64,000 nucleotides of DNA from Verrucomicrobiaceae bacterium (GTDB lineage: Bacteria; Verrucomicrobiota; Verrucomicrobiia; Verrucomicrobiales; Verrucomicrobiaceae), in NCBI GenBank assembly GCA_016795365.1, contig JAEUHN010000022.1, forward strand, positions 1 through 64,000. Direction: 5' to 3'. Positions 8,788-20,930 of this stretch are shown one piece after another. Under the pieces are notes generated by a model, which saw only the letters and a list, made by a program, of their open reading frames with translations, ran no database searches and was not told where the DNA came from. A program made the position numbers and the translations under genes. The first letter of the stretch is position 1; each line of letters begins with the position of its first letter.

Positions 8788-11700
8788 ATGTCTAACTGGC
8801 TGTCTTTTTTGCAGCCGCGTCGAGTGGGCCGTCTGGCGCGCGCTGTGTTTGGGGAGATGAATTATTCACCTCCGTCTTGGCCGAGGTCTGTCTTCGATAC
8901 GATGCAACGACATCCGGGCCGATGGGCTGCGACGATTGTCGTCATCGGGACCGCGCTCGGTGGTTACATCAAAGGCAATGAATGGTGGCAGGCTCACAAG
9001 CCGAGGCCGCGACAGCTCGTGGAGGCGCGCGAGGTGTCGATCGCGTATCTCACGCCGAACGTCGGGAAGGTCGTCAAAGGCACCGCGATTCCCGATGGGC
9101 TCACGCTGAAGTTCTCGACCGCTGCCGCACGACTCGATCAAGTCAAAGCACCGAACCCAGCGGGCATCACGCTCGCGCCTTCGCATCCAGGTCGCTGGGT
9201 GTGGGAGACGGACAAATTGCTCGCCTTCAAGCCCAGCGCCGACTGGCCGCCGAGTGCGGAGTTCACGGTCACGCTTGATCCTTCTCAACTCGCCAAGGAA
9301 GTGAAGCTCAAGGACAAGCCGAGCTACACCTTCCACATCAGCACGCTTACGCCGAAGTGGTCGAGCCTCGAGTTCTACACCAACCCGAAAGCACCGGAGG
9401 AGCACGAGATCACTGCTGAACTGAGCTTCACGCATCCGATGGCGCTGAGCGAAGTGGAGAAGCACATCAACCTGCGCACGATTGGCGGATCGAACGTTTT
9501 CAAGACAGGCGCGAACACCTTCACTATCAAGGAAGACAAGGACAGCGCGCAGCGTCGCTTCTACCTGCGCAGTGCCAAGATCGCTCTGCCGGACAAGGAA
9601 GACTACGTCGCGCTCACGTTTACCAAGGGCGCATTGAGCACGCTCGGCGGTGCAGCGACTTCGAGTGATGTGACTGACAAGGTGCGCGTGCCCGACATCT
9701 ACTCGGGCTTCACCATTGCCAAGGTCAGCACCGAGCTGATTCGCACCAACGAAGGCGAGCCGGAGCAGTTCTTGTTCATCGACACCGATGGTTACGCGAC
9801 GCCTGAGGTCATCGCGAAGCACGTGAAGGCGTGGTTCCTGCCGGACAAGGCGAACGTGATCAACACCCACTACTGGACGACCACGGGCGATCTCACCTCA
9901 CAATGCGCGAGCCTGGTGAAGCCGGTCGAACTGAAGCTGGTCGAGACCGAGAAGGAAGAAGGCGCGCCGCTCGCGACGCGGCATGGATTCAAGTTCGTCA
10001 ACGAGCAGCCCGGCCAGTTGCTCGTGCAAGTGCAGCGCGGCGCGACCGCGCTTGGTGGCTTCATCCTGGGTCGCACGCACACGGCCAACGTGCGTGTCCC
10101 TGACTTCCCGAAGGAAGTCGAAGTGCTCGGCAAGGGCGGCGTGCTGGCTTTAAACGGCGAGCGCAAGCTCTCGGTGAAGTCGCGCGGCGTGAAGCACCTG
10201 CGCATCACGCTTGGTCGAGTGCCGTCGAGTCAGGTGAACCATCTCGCGCGCTTTAATCAGGGCACGTTCGAGGAGCCAGAGTTCTACTCCATGCTGGACG
10301 AGCACCACCTTGCTCACTTCCATCGCGAAGTGGTCGATGTGCCGATGCGCAACGAGTATCAGGCGGCGTTCTCGACGTTCGACTTCAGCGCTGCGTTGTC
10401 GCGTGAAGATGGCGCTGATCTCGACAAGTCGCGCGGCATGTTCTTCCTCATCGTCGAGGGCGTGGAGCCTCGCCCGAAGAGCGATGATGAAGCCGACGAC
10501 GCTGATCCGTTGATCGCGAAGTGGCGCGAGGTCGAAGGTGCGAGACATCGTCGTTTCATCCTCGTCACCGACTTGGGTTTGATCGCCAAAGTGAACGAAG
10601 ATCACTCGCGTGATGTGTTCGTGCAGAGTGTGAGCAAGGGTGATCCACTAAATGCTGTCGTTGTCACCGTGCTGGCGAAGAATGGTGAGTTCATCGCGCA
10701 AGCGACGACCGATGCGCAGGGGCACGCGGCACTGCCGAACCTGGACATGTATCGTCGTGAGAAGGAGCCCGTGGCAATCACGGCGCGCATCGGCAACGAC
10801 CTCGCCTTCATGCCATTCCGCCGCCACGACCGCAGGCTGGAGATGTCGCGCTTTGACACCGATGGTGTCGTCGCCAGCGAGCAGAAGAACCTGCGCGCCT
10901 TCGTCTTCACCGAGCGTGGTGTGTATCGTCCTGGCGATACGATTCACGTCGGCAGCATCGTGCGCCGACGCGACTGGCAGGGCGAACTCGTGAACCTGCC
11001 GCTGGAGATGAAGGTCTATGATGCGAAGGGCGACGAGGTGAAGAAGGAGGCCGTCAATCTGCCTGCCGATGGCTTCCTCGATTGGACCACGAGCACCGCC
11101 GAGACTGATCCGACCGGCGTTTACGAAGTCACGGTCAGCCGCATCATCACGAAGGAAGCACGTGAGCAAATCGGTCGCGTGGCGTTCCGCGTCGAGGACT
11201 TCCAACCGGATCGCATGAAGATGGCCGCGACGCTGAACAAGCCATCGTCGCTCGCGTGGATTCCGCCGACCGATGTGAAGGCAACGATCAAGCTGGAGAC
11301 CTTGTTCGGCACCGCAGCGGCGGATCGTCGCGTGGTGGGCAAGCTGGACCTCAGCCCGGCGAGCTTCCACTTCGATCAGTTCGCGGACTTCACCTTCCAC
11401 AATCGCAAGGCCTATGAGTTCAAGCGCGGCGCGGATGAAGACGAAAGCGGCGCGGGCAAGAAGGTGGATCTCGGTGAGCTGAAGACGAACGACAAGGGCG
11501 AGGCCGAGTTTGATCTCGCGCTCGAGCGTTTCGACAACGGCAGCTTCGCGATGCGCTTCGCGGCGGAAGCCTTCGAAGCAGATGGTGGTCGCAGCGTGCA
11601 GGCAGCCACGAGTGTGATGGTGTCGTCGATGCCTTACGTCGTCGGTTACAAGGCGCCGTCGCAGCTCGACTACATCGGCCAGGACACGCCGCTCGCGCTG

Positions 11701-14613
11701 AAGTTCCTCTGCATTGGTCCCGACCTGAAACCGATGAACGCGCCTGCGCTCAAGGCGCGCATCATTCGCGCTCGTTATGTGTCGGTGCTGACGAAGCAAG
11801 AGAACGGCAACTATGAGTATGTCTCCACACGCCGCGAGAAGATCGAGAGCGAGAACGCCTTCACCTTGCCAGCCGCAGGCGCAGAACTCGCACTGCCCAC
11901 GAACACCGCAGGCGAGCATCGACTCGAAGTGCTCGATGGCGACACGCTCGTCAGCGTGTGCAGCTTCACCATCGTCGGCAAAGGCGATCCGGGCCGCAGT
12001 CTCGAACGCGATGCAGAACTCGAATTGAAACTCGCGCGTCGCGACTGGAACAGCGGCGAGTCCATCGCGATGAATTTCAATGCGCCTTACACTGGCGCAG
12101 GCCTCATCACCATTGAGCGCGAGAAGGTCCTATCGTGGCAGTGGTTCAAGAGCCCGACCACGAGCGTGAACGCCAGCATCCTGGTCCCGCCGGGCATGGA
12201 AGGGACAGGCTACGTGAGCGTGGCGTATGTGCGCGCGCTGGATTCGCCGGAGATCTTCACCAGCCCGCTGAGCTTTGCCGTGCATCCGTTCATGGCGAAC
12301 AAGGACGCGCGGAAACTCGCGGTCACACTCACCGCACCCGAGCGCGTGAAGCCGGGTGAGGCGCTGCACATCGGCTACACCAGCGCGCTGCCGGGCCGTG
12401 TGGTGATCTTTGCCGTCGATGAAGGCATTCACCAGATCACGAACTACAGGCTGCCGCAGCCGCTCACGCACTTCCTGGAGAAGCGCGCGCTGGAGGTGGA
12501 CACGTATCAGTTGCTCGACCTCATTCTGCCGGAGTTCTCGATGGTGGCGAAGCAGTCCGCTTACGGTGGCGATGACGATGCGCTGCGTGTGAACCTCAAT
12601 CCCTTCAAACGCAAGCGCGAGGCTCCGGTTGTGTTCTGGAGCGGCATCGTCGCGAGCGGACCTCAGGCGAAGGAAGTGGTCTATAACGTGCCCGACTACT
12701 TCGATGGCCGGCTGAAGATCATGGCCGTGGCGGTTACGGATCAGAAGCTTGGCTCCGCAGAGACGCAGTCGCTCGTGCGAGGTCCGATGGTGCTCACGCC
12801 GAACGTGCCGACCTTCGTTGCGCCAGGCGATGAGTTCACGGCTTCACTGAGCGTGGCGAACAACCTCGACACTGCCAACGAAGTGCAGCTTAAGGTGCAG
12901 GCGTCGGAGCAGCTCGAACTGCTCGATGCATCCGAGTCGAAGCTCGCCGTCGCGCCGGGCAAGGAGGCGACCACGCGCTTCCGCTTCAAGGCGCGAGGCA
13001 ACCTCGGCGGTGCGGAGATCACGTTCACATCGAGCGCAGGCACCGAGTCGGTCACACGTCGAGCCACCTTAAGCGTGCGGCCTTCCGCACCGTATCTCAC
13101 GGAGGTGGTCAGCGGCTACTTCCGATTGGGCAAGCAGGAGGTGAAGATGAACCGCGAAGTCTATCCGCACTTCCGCAAGTCGGACGCCGTGGTGAGTGCG
13201 CTGCCGCTCGGCCTCGCGCGTGGACTGGAGGCCTACCTCGCGGATTATCCACACGGCTGCTCCGAGCAGATCACCAGCCGCGCGATGTCGCGATTGCTGC
13301 TGATGACGGAGGCGGACTTCGGCTTCGATCAAGCCGAGAGCGCGGCGCAGCTTCAGAGCGCGTTGCGCTTGCTCACCACGCGGCAGAACTCGGACGGCGG
13401 CTTCGGTTACTGGGCGGGCGATGCGACGACGGACTACCTCAGCGTGTATGTGACCACCTTCCTCACCGAGGCGAAGGAGGCAAGCCATGCGCTGCCCGCA
13501 GGTTTGCTCGATGGCGCGCTCAATCGCATGAAGCAGATCGCGCGCGCCAAGGACGGCAATGCCCAACTGCAAGCGGCGGCGATTTATCTGCTAACACGCA
13601 ATGGCGAAGTGACGAGCAACTACGTGCTCAACCTGCGCGACACCTTGGAACAGACGAGCAAGGGCAAGTGGCAGAGCACGCTCACCGGCGCGTATCTGGC
13701 CAGCACGTATGCGCTGCTGCAGAAGCGCAACGAAGCCGACTCGATCATGCGCACCTACTGGAACGCGGCGGACAAAACGCCCAAGCTCTCGCGCTGGTAT
13801 TATGACTGGTTCAATGAGCCGCAGGTGCAGCAGGCGCAGGGCTTCACGCTGCTGTGCCGCCACTTCCCCGCGATCGCGACGAAGCTCGGCTACGACGACC
13901 TCACGATGATCACCGATCCGATCCGCGTGAACCACTTCAACACCTACTCCGCCGCGTGGGGCGTGCTGGCGTTGAAGTCGTATTCGAAGCTCGTGCAGCA
14001 GGCGAACGTGAAGCTCGCTATCGAGACACTGCCCGCGAAGGGCGAGCCCGTGATGCTGCTGCCCGAGGGCACCGGCTTGCGTCGCACCAAGTTCGACGCT
14101 GGCACACCGGGCCTGCGCTTCCTGCTCGACAAGAACGGCAGCGATCTCGGCGCGTTCTACCAAGTCGCGGAGTCGGGCTTCGACAAGACGCCGCCCACAA
14201 AGGTCATCGCCGATGGACTCGAAGTCGTGCGCGAGATCGTCGATGCCCAAGGCAAGCCGATCAGCGCGGTCGCCGTTGGTGAAGTCGCGACGGTGCGCAT
14301 TCGCGTGCGCAACATCAGCCCCGAGCCGCTGAGCAACATCGCCGTGCTCGATCTGCTGCCTGGTGGTTTCCTGCTCGCACCAAATGGGCTCAAGCCCGGA
14401 CGCGGCACTGTGCCCGGCGCGACGTATGTCGATGTGCGCGAGGACCGCACGATCTTCTTCACCGACCTCGGCAAGGCCGAAACCAAGACCTTCAGCTACG
14501 GCATCAAGCCAGTGTGCGCCGGCGCGTTCAAGGTGCCGCCCGTGTTTGCCGAGTGCATGTATGATCGCGGTGTGAAGGGCCGCTCCGGTGGCGGCAGTGT
14601 CGAGGTGAAATGA
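8788..14613 (+). CDS. Bacterial alpha-2-macroglobulin family protein
   Basis: A very large envelope protein (1941 residues from the ATG at 8788), resembling E. coli YfhM but longer. An N-terminal hydrophobic anchor (AATIVVIGTALGGYI, about residues 58-72) is followed by MG-type beta domains, the MG2 region with FVFTERGVYRPGDTIHV, and the A2M region with a bait-like stretch. A thioester motif GCSEQ (Cys at about residue 1491) sits in YPHGCSEQITSR, followed by the alpha/alpha thioester domain (QNSDGGFGYW). Bacterial A2Ms are thought to trap attacking proteases in the periplasm. The stop overlaps the pbpC start (ATGA), the widespread yfhM-pbpC arrangement in which PBP1C repairs the wall after breach. 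A TTG at 8755 would add 11 residues; the ATG is preferred. Confidence 0.93.
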   Translation: MSNWLSFLQPRRVGRLARAVFGEMNYSPPSWPRSVFDTMQRHPGRWAATIVVIGTALGGYIKGNEWWQAHKPRPRQLVEAREVSIAYLTPNVGKVVKGTAIPDGLTLKFSTAAARLDQVKAPNPAGITLAPSHPGRWVWETDKLLAFKPSADWPPSAEFTVTLDPSQLAKEVKLKDKPSYTFHISTLTPKWSSLEFYTNPKAPEEHEITAELSFTHPMALSEVEKHINLRTIGGSNVFKTGANTFTIKEDKDSAQRRFYLRSAKIALPDKEDYVALTFTKGALSTLGGAATSSDVTDKVRVPDIYSGFTIAKVSTELIRTNEGEPEQFLFIDTDGYATPEVIAKHVKAWFLPDKANVINTHYWTTTGDLTSQCASLVKPVELKLVETEKEEGAPLATRHGFKFVNEQPGQLLVQVQRGATALGGFILGRTHTANVRVPDFPKEVEVLGKGGVLALNGERKLSVKSRGVKHLRITLGRVPSSQVNHLARFNQGTFEEPEFYSMLDEHHLAHFHREVVDVPMRNEYQAAFSTFDFSAALSREDGADLDKSRGMFFLIVEGVEPRPKSDDEADDADPLIAKWREVEGARHRRFILVTDLGLIAKVNEDHSRDVFVQSVSKGDPLNAVVVTVLAKNGEFIAQATTDAQGHAALPNLDMYRREKEPVAITARIGNDLAFMPFRRHDRRLEMSRFDTDGVVASEQKNLRAFVFTERGVYRPGDTIHVGSIVRRRDWQGELVNLPLEMKVYDAKGDEVKKEAVNLPADGFLDWTTSTAETDPTGVYEVTVSRIITKEAREQIGRVAFRVEDFQPDRMKMAATLNKPSSLAWIPPTDVKATIKLETLFGTAAADRRVVGKLDLSPASFHFDQFADFTFHNRKAYEFKRGADEDESGAGKKVDLGELKTNDKGEAEFDLALERFDNGSFAMRFAAEAFEADGGRSVQAATSVMVSSMPYVVGYKAPSQLDYIGQDTPLALKFLCIGPDLKPMNAPALKARIIRARYVSVLTKQENGNYEYVSTRREKIESENAFTLPAAGAELALPTNTAGEHRLEVLDGDTLVSVCSFTIVGKGDPGRSLERDAELELKLARRDWNSGESIAMNFNAPYTGAGLITIEREKVLSWQWFKSPTTSVNASILVPPGMEGTGYVSVAYVRALDSPEIFTSPLSFAVHPFMANKDARKLAVTLTAPERVKPGEALHIGYTSALPGRVVIFAVDEGIHQITNYRLPQPLTHFLEKRALEVDTYQLLDLILPEFSMVAKQSAYGGDDDALRVNLNPFKRKREAPVVFWSGIVASGPQAKEVVYNVPDYFDGRLKIMAVAVTDQKLGSAETQSLVRGPMVLTPNVPTFVAPGDEFTASLSVANNLDTANEVQLKVQASEQLELLDASESKLAVAPGKEATTRFRFKARGNLGGAEITFTSSAGTESVTRRATLSVRPSAPYLTEVVSGYFRLGKQEVKMNREVYPHFRKSDAVVSALPLGLARGLEAYLADYPHGCSEQITSRAMSRLLLMTEADFGFDQAESAAQLQSALRLLTTRQNSDGGFGYWAGDATTDYLSVYVTTFLTEAKEASHALPAGLLDGALNRMKQIARAKDGNAQLQAAAIYLLTRNGEVTSNYVLNLRDTLEQTSKGKWQSTLTGAYLASTYALLQKRNEADSIMRTYWNAADKTPKLSRWYYDWFNEPQVQQAQGFTLLCRHFPAIATKLGYDDLTMITDPIRVNHFNTYSAAWGVLALKSYSKLVQQANVKLAIETLPAKGEPVMLLPEGTGLRRTKFDAGTPGLRFLLDKNGSDLGAFYQVAESGFDKTPPTKVIADGLEVVREIVDAQGKPISAVAVGEVATVRIRVRNISPEPLSNIAVLDLLPGGFLLAPNGLKPGRGTVPGATYVDVREDRTIFFTDLGKAETKTFSYGIKPVCAGAFKVPPVFAECMYDRGVKGRSGGGSVEVK

Positions 14614-16880
14614 ACTCGCGGAAGTCCATCGCAAAGAAGGCGGCCATCACCTGCGCGATCGCAGGCGTGGTGGCTGCCGTCGCCTGGTGCTGCTGCCCGA
14701 GGCCGTCGCTGTATCCCGAGACGATCACGTTCTCGCGTGGCGTCGAAGATCGCGAGGGCATGTTGGTGCATCTCACGCTCAACAGTGATAGCAAGTATCG
14801 ACTGCGCACGTCCCTCCGCGACATCAGTCCCGCGATGATCAAGGCGACGCTAGCGCTGGAGGATCAGCACTATTACGATCATCCCGGCATCAATCCGTGG
14901 TCGATCCTGCGCGCGACGTGGGGCGTGGTGAGCGGCACGCGACAAGGCGGGGGATCGACGATCACGATGCAGCTCGCGCGCTTGCGCTGGCAGTTGAAGA
15001 CCACGTCGCTCACCGGCAAGGCGACACAGATGCTGCGTGCGTTGCAGTTGGAGCGCCACTACTCGAAGGACGAGTTGCTGGAAGCCTACTTCAACCTCGC
15101 ACCCTACGGCGGCAACGTGGAGGGCGTGGGCGCAGCAAGCGTGCTGTGGTGCGGCAAGAGTGTGCATGATCTCAATCTTCGCGAAGCGGTCGCGCTCGCG
15201 GTGCTGCCGCAGAGTCCGACTCGCCGCCGGCCTATCGTTGGCAAAGAGAACGAGGCGCACAGCATCGCCGCACATCGTCTGTGGCAGCGACTTGATGAGC
15301 GCCACGATGCGCTCGATGAAGACTATGCGCTGCGACCGGATGCCGTCGTTCCTCGTGAGGTGCCGCATCTGGCGCGACGCTTGTTGAAGGCGAATCCACA
15401 GGCCGATCGGATTCGAACCACGATTGATTCGCAGGCGCAACGCACCGTCGAGCAATCGCTCACGAATTACATCTCGCAGCATCGCGATGTGGGCATCACG
15501 AATGGTTGTGCGCTGCTCGTTCACGCGCCGACGCGCGAGGTGCTTGCGTATGCGGGCTCAGCGCAGTTCTTGAACGATGAGATCCACGGCCAGGTCGATG
15601 GCATCACCGCTCGCCGCTCGCCGGGCTCGGCCTTGAAGCCGTTCGTCTATGCGCTGGCGATGCAGCAGGGCGTCATCCATCCGCGCTCGCTGGTGCGCGA
15701 TGGCAAGCTCACCTTTGCCGACTACAACCCCGAGAACTTCGATCGCGAGTTCATCGGTCCGATACCGGCGAGCGAGGCTTTGTATCGCAGCCGCAATCTG
15801 CCGGCGATTGCTTTGACGGAGAAGCTGGCAGCGCCGGGGCTCTACGGCTTCCTCACGCGTGCTGGAGTGAAGCTACCAAAGCCGGCGTCGTTCTACGGAC
15901 TCTCGCTGCCGCTCGGTGGCGCAGAGGTGAGCATGGAAGAACTCGCGCAGCTCTACACGATGCTCGCCGACGATGGCTGCGTGCGACCGCTCGGCATGAT
16001 CAAGACGGAAGCGAGCACGCACTCACGCACAGCTTTGCTTAGCGAGGAAAGCCGCTGGCTCACGCGCGAGATGCTGCGAGGACCCGAGCGCAGTGACCTG
16101 GCATCGAAGACGGGCACGTCGCATGGCTTCCGCGATGCGTGGTGCGCCGGGATGCGTGGCGACTACGTGCTGGTCGTGTGGCTCGGCAACTTCAGCGGCC
16201 AGGGTAATCCCGCGCTGGTTGCGCGACGCAGTGCGGCACCGTTGTTGTTCAGCATGATGGAACGCTTGAATCTGCCGCTGCGCAAAGCCGAGACGCCGTC
16301 CGGTGTGCGCAAGGTGGAGCTGTGCGCGGTGTCTGGGGAGCTGCCGACGGCGACGTGCCAGCATCGCACGCAGGGCTGGTTCATCCCCGGCGTGTCACCG
16401 ATCAAACCATGCCGTCTGCATCGCGAGATCCTCGTCGATGTCGCCACCGGACTGCGTGTCGCGCGCGATGATGGCACACGCCCTGTGCGTCGCGAGATCT
16501 GCGAATGCTGGCCACCCGACATGCTGGAACTCTTCCGCCAGGCCGGGCTGCCGCGCCGTCCCGTGCCTGCGTTTGCCGATGGCGAAGCGCCTTCCTCCAT
16601 GTCCGATGGCGAGGCGAGCCCGCGCATCGTCTCGCCCATCGTGAAGCGCACCTACACGCTCCGTGCACACGACAAGACCAAGCAAACGATACCGCTCCGC
16701 GCCGAGACCGCGGCGGGCGTGCGACAGGTCTTCTGGTTCGCTGGCACCGAGTTCATCGGTAGCGGATCACCCATCGAATCACTGCTGTGGAAAGCCACGC
16801 CCGGCACCTGGAAACTCCAGGCGCTCGACGATCACGGCCGCAGCAGCGTGTGCGAGGTGAAGGTGGAGATGGTGGAGTGA
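14610..16880 (+). CDS. pbpC: Penicillin-binding protein 1C (bifunctional transglycosylase/transpeptidase)
   Basis: A class A PBP of 756 residues that polymerises and crosslinks peptidoglycan at the outer face of the inner membrane. It has an N-terminal membrane anchor (AAITCAIAGVVAAVAW). The GT51 domain has catalytic E84 in LALEDQHYYDHPG and the RQGGGSTITMQLAR motif. The transpeptidase has the nucleophile in S340-x-x-K343 (SALK), an SRN motif in YRSRNLPA and K500-T-G. A C-terminal BiPBP_C-like beta domain starts near residue 685 and ends in WKLQALDDHGRSSVCEV. Its ATGA overlap with the upstream A2M gene couples the two. It converges on the STAS/ATPase gene. Confidence 0.95.
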   Translation: MNSRKSIAKKAAITCAIAGVVAAVAWCCCPRPSLYPETITFSRGVEDREGMLVHLTLNSDSKYRLRTSLRDISPAMIKATLALEDQHYYDHPGINPWSILRATWGVVSGTRQGGGSTITMQLARLRWQLKTTSLTGKATQMLRALQLERHYSKDELLEAYFNLAPYGGNVEGVGAASVLWCGKSVHDLNLREAVALAVLPQSPTRRRPIVGKENEAHSIAAHRLWQRLDERHDALDEDYALRPDAVVPREVPHLARRLLKANPQADRIRTTIDSQAQRTVEQSLTNYISQHRDVGITNGCALLVHAPTREVLAYAGSAQFLNDEIHGQVDGITARRSPGSALKPFVYALAMQQGVIHPRSLVRDGKLTFADYNPENFDREFIGPIPASEALYRSRNLPAIALTEKLAAPGLYGFLTRAGVKLPKPASFYGLSLPLGGAEVSMEELAQLYTMLADDGCVRPLGMIKTEASTHSRTALLSEESRWLTREMLRGPERSDLASKTGTSHGFRDAWCAGMRGDYVLVVWLGNFSGQGNPALVARRSAAPLLFSMMERLNLPLRKAETPSGVRKVELCAVSGELPTATCQHRTQGWFIPGVSPIKPCRLHREILVDVATGLRVARDDGTRPVRREICECWPPDMLELFRQAGLPRRPVPAFADGEAPSSMSDGEASPRIVSPIVKRTYTLRAHDKTKQTIPLRAETAAGVRQVFWFAGTEFIGSGSPIESLLWKATPGTWKLQALDDHGRSSVCEVKVEMVE

Positions 16881-16927
16881 TGGGGGACCGCTGGAGCACT
16901 AGGGACTCAACGGAACGCTTCCAAATC

Positions 16928-18214
16928 TCAATCCCCGTATGGCGAGGCTTGAGCAACACGCTGAAAAATGGCTTTGTCGATCAACTGCCGGACGAGTGGA
17001 ACCATGCCCACCAAAGTGCATTGAGCGCTGAATGTGGCAAAACCGAGTTCTACCACCATCTTCGCAACGAACTCGTCTGCATAGCTGCTGGAGATCACGG
17101 AGACGCCGGCCCAATCAAGCACCAGGCGCTTGCTTGGCTCCATCCGAATCAGGTTAAGACATTTTGTCCGCAAAGCCTTGCCGGCGTGCCGGGAGCCGAA
17201 TCCGCTCGTTTCAGAGGCCATGCGAACTACAAATGATTTCGCGTCATCCGACTCGTATCGGCTTTCGATTACATCATTGGCAAACACGTCAGTCGAGGGT
17301 GAGGCAAACCCCAGCGCATCAGCCAGTCGAAACGCAGGATTCTTCAGAATCTGGGAACCCACAAATGTGCCCGGATAGCGTTCGGCAGCCGAATGAACGA
17401 TCTTTCGGTTTTTGGCCAAGCCATCAGTCGTATCAATGAACACGTCATAACCTCCCTGGCCCGAGTGGGCGCTGAATGTCCCGCCTGAGAGCAAGCTTAT
17501 GCTCAGGGTGCCAGCGAGACCATTTCCTTGGCCTACCTCCTTGTTCCGCGTGACACCCGCCTTGACCGCCTCGGCAACGGCTTCCGTGTCGTTGGCGAGC
17601 ATCGGGAAACCTTCGCGCAGAGACGCTAGAATACCTTGCCCAGTGTCTGCCACCGCCCACGCTATGCGATCCGGCAATACGACCGCCTGCACAAAGCCCC
17701 CTTGATCGCTGTCTGCGTGATTCAGCACGTTGTCCATCACTTCGTTTGTTGCCCATTCCAGACCAGTGAGAAAGTCGTGTGTGGCACCCGGCAATGCACG
17801 AATTGCCAGCTCGACGAACTCTCGCGATAACTCATGCACTTCGTGATATGTGCTGAACTTGGTGATCGGAAGGTTGCGATCTGATCGGCTAGAGCGACGA
17901 AACACTTCGGGCTGGATGATGTGCAGAAGGCCTGACTGGTCTAGGATCTTACGGGCTCTGGTCTCCAACGGTGGCAACGCAGAAAACGAAACTCCTTTGT
18001 CTCGAATGCTGGTAACCAGAGCTGCTATTGGGACTAGTCCATCAGGGAATGCACCTGTGCAGCCCGAAAGATCAACCGAGGCAATGCTTGTGCCGCGAGT
18101 CTCTATCTCTGCCATCCTATAGCAGAACTCTGGGAGAGTCGTCCGGCTAATGGCGCCTGTGATAGCTATCACATTACCATCTGCACGAAACGAAACGATA
18201 GAATCAGGAGGCAT
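16928..18214 (-). CDS. STAS-like / GHKL ATPase / DUF4325 three-domain regulatory protein
   Basis: A 428-residue soluble protein. Residues 1-110 look STAS-like (VDLSGCTGAFPDGLVPIAAL). Residues 125-265 form a histidine-kinase-like ATPase of the anti-sigma-factor kind: N-box EWATNEVMDNVLNHA (N157, N162), G1 box D190-TGQG, and a G2-like GQGNGLAG. There is no phospho-acceptor His domain or receiver. Residues 310-420 match the DUF4325 STAS-like domain (VLDWAGVSVISSSYADEFV). It starts 12 bp after thrS on the same strand. Two 60-base stretches counted by hand are 47-48% G+C, against 70% in a thrS stretch, which suggests acquisition. The function is probably a protein-interaction or phosphorylation switch of the RsbT/SpoIIAB type; the partner is unknown. 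Confidence 0.75.
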   Translation of the reverse strand: MPPDSIVSFRADGNVIAITGAISRTTLPEFCYRMAEIETRGTSIASVDLSGCTGAFPDGLVPIAALVTSIRDKGVSFSALPPLETRARKILDQSGLLHIIQPEVFRRSSRSDRNLPITKFSTYHEVHELSREFVELAIRALPGATHDFLTGLEWATNEVMDNVLNHADSDQGGFVQAVVLPDRIAWAVADTGQGILASLREGFPMLANDTEAVAEAVKAGVTRNKEVGQGNGLAGTLSISLLSGGTFSAHSGQGGYDVFIDTTDGLAKNRKIVHSAAERYPGTFVGSQILKNPAFRLADALGFASPSTDVFANDVIESRYESDDAKSFVVRMASETSGFGSRHAGKALRTKCLNLIRMEPSKRLVLDWAGVSVISSSYADEFVAKMVVELGFATFSAQCTLVGMVPLVRQLIDKAIFQRVAQASPYGD

Positions 18215-18226
18215 AGTTGCGAACCT

Positions 18227-20182
<1,956 letters not shown>

Positions 20183-20251
20183 GGAGAAAATAGAGCGGAG
20201 GGCTTAGAGCGGAGAGGGGGACAAGGCAAGTAGCGAAGCACGCGCGTTGCG

Positions 20252-20650
20252 TCACGGAATCAGGAAGCCAACGTCGGCGTGCGTGGCGACGAGTCCGGTG
20301 TCGAGCGTGGCCAACCGTGCTCCGTGACGACGTGCGAGTTCCGCCAGCCAAGCGTCGGTGACTTGCTTGTGACCCTGGATCAGGTGGGTCGAGACTCCGG
20401 CGTAGCTGAAGCCGTCGTCGAGGAAGGTGTGGCGCGGATGACTCTGAAACTGAGCCAAAGTGGTCCAAGCTGCCTTCGCAGATGTGTCAGCAGCCAGTCG
20501 CATGTGCAGGCGAAGAAAGGTTCCCTCGGTGACGGAGCAGGTGGCGAATGGATCGGTGAGCGATGCGAACCAGTGCTTTGTGCGCAGATGATGGACATGA
20601 GTGTCGATCATCAGCGCGCTGAGGATGTTGCCATCGAGAAGCCAGATCAT
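20252..20650 (-). CDS. PIN-domain ribonuclease toxin (VapC-like), module 1
   Basis: A 132-residue PIN domain. The acidic quartet that binds the metal in VapC nucleases is present: D6 (LLDGNIL), E42 (VTEGTFLRL), D99 (QVTDAWLAELA) and D117 (LATLDTGL). The fold order and spacing are VapC-like, so it probably cleaves RNA when free of antitoxin. Its ATG overlaps the antitoxin stop (ATGA), standard for antitoxin-toxin operons with the antitoxin first. The chromosomal target is unknown. Confidence 0.85.
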   Translation of the reverse strand: MIWLLDGNILSALMIDTHVHHLRTKHWFASLTDPFATCSVTEGTFLRLHMRLAADTSAKAAWTTLAQFQSHPRHTFLDDGFSYAGVSTHLIQGHKQVTDAWLAELARRHGARLATLDTGLVATHADVGFLIP

Positions 20651-20901
20651 CGGCAGTCGTCCTCAGCCTCCCACCGTGCGACATCCTCAGTGGAAAATGG
20701 GCGAGTTCCTCTCACGACCGGCAAGGTCCAGGACTCAATTGGGGAAGAAGGCGTAGGCTGATCAGGGCCGGGACCTTTGTGCCCAGGTTTCAGTCCTCGA
20801 ACGAACTCGCTGAACAGGCTCCCCAGGCTGCGCTGCTCGCGCTTTGCCACCGCCTCGGCTTTGGCCAGGACATCATCTGGAACATCAAGGGTGATTTGCA
20901 T
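20647..20901 (-). CDS. Antitoxin of PIN module 1 (ribbon-helix-helix-like)
   Basis: An 84-residue protein starting MQITLDVPDDVLAKAEAVA, a strand-helix pattern typical of ribbon-helix-helix antitoxins that bind their own promoter. The acidic, Pro-rich C-terminal half (PIESWTLPVVRGTRPFS) probably wraps the toxin. The ATG at 20901 was chosen because the preceding in-frame residues are not antitoxin-like. It overlaps the PIN gene by 4 bp, which is the main evidence for the pairing. Confidence 0.75.
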   Translation of the reverse strand: MQITLDVPDDVLAKAEAVAKREQRSLGSLFSEFVRGLKPGHKGPGPDQPTPSSPIESWTLPVVRGTRPFSTEDVARWEAEDDCR

Positions 20902-20930
20902 GTCGCAGTTTCCTTCACCTCGCGGGGCTG

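Noticed and set aside
10648-11919. 423-codon minus-strand frame inside the A2M gene
   Set aside because: Arg/His/Leu-rich shadow with no motif; the sense frame is continuous and family-like.
15405-15425. T-arm-like ATTCGAACCA that could signal a tRNA
   Set aside because: It encodes part of PbpC (DRIRTTID), and no acceptor or anticodon stem can be formed around it.
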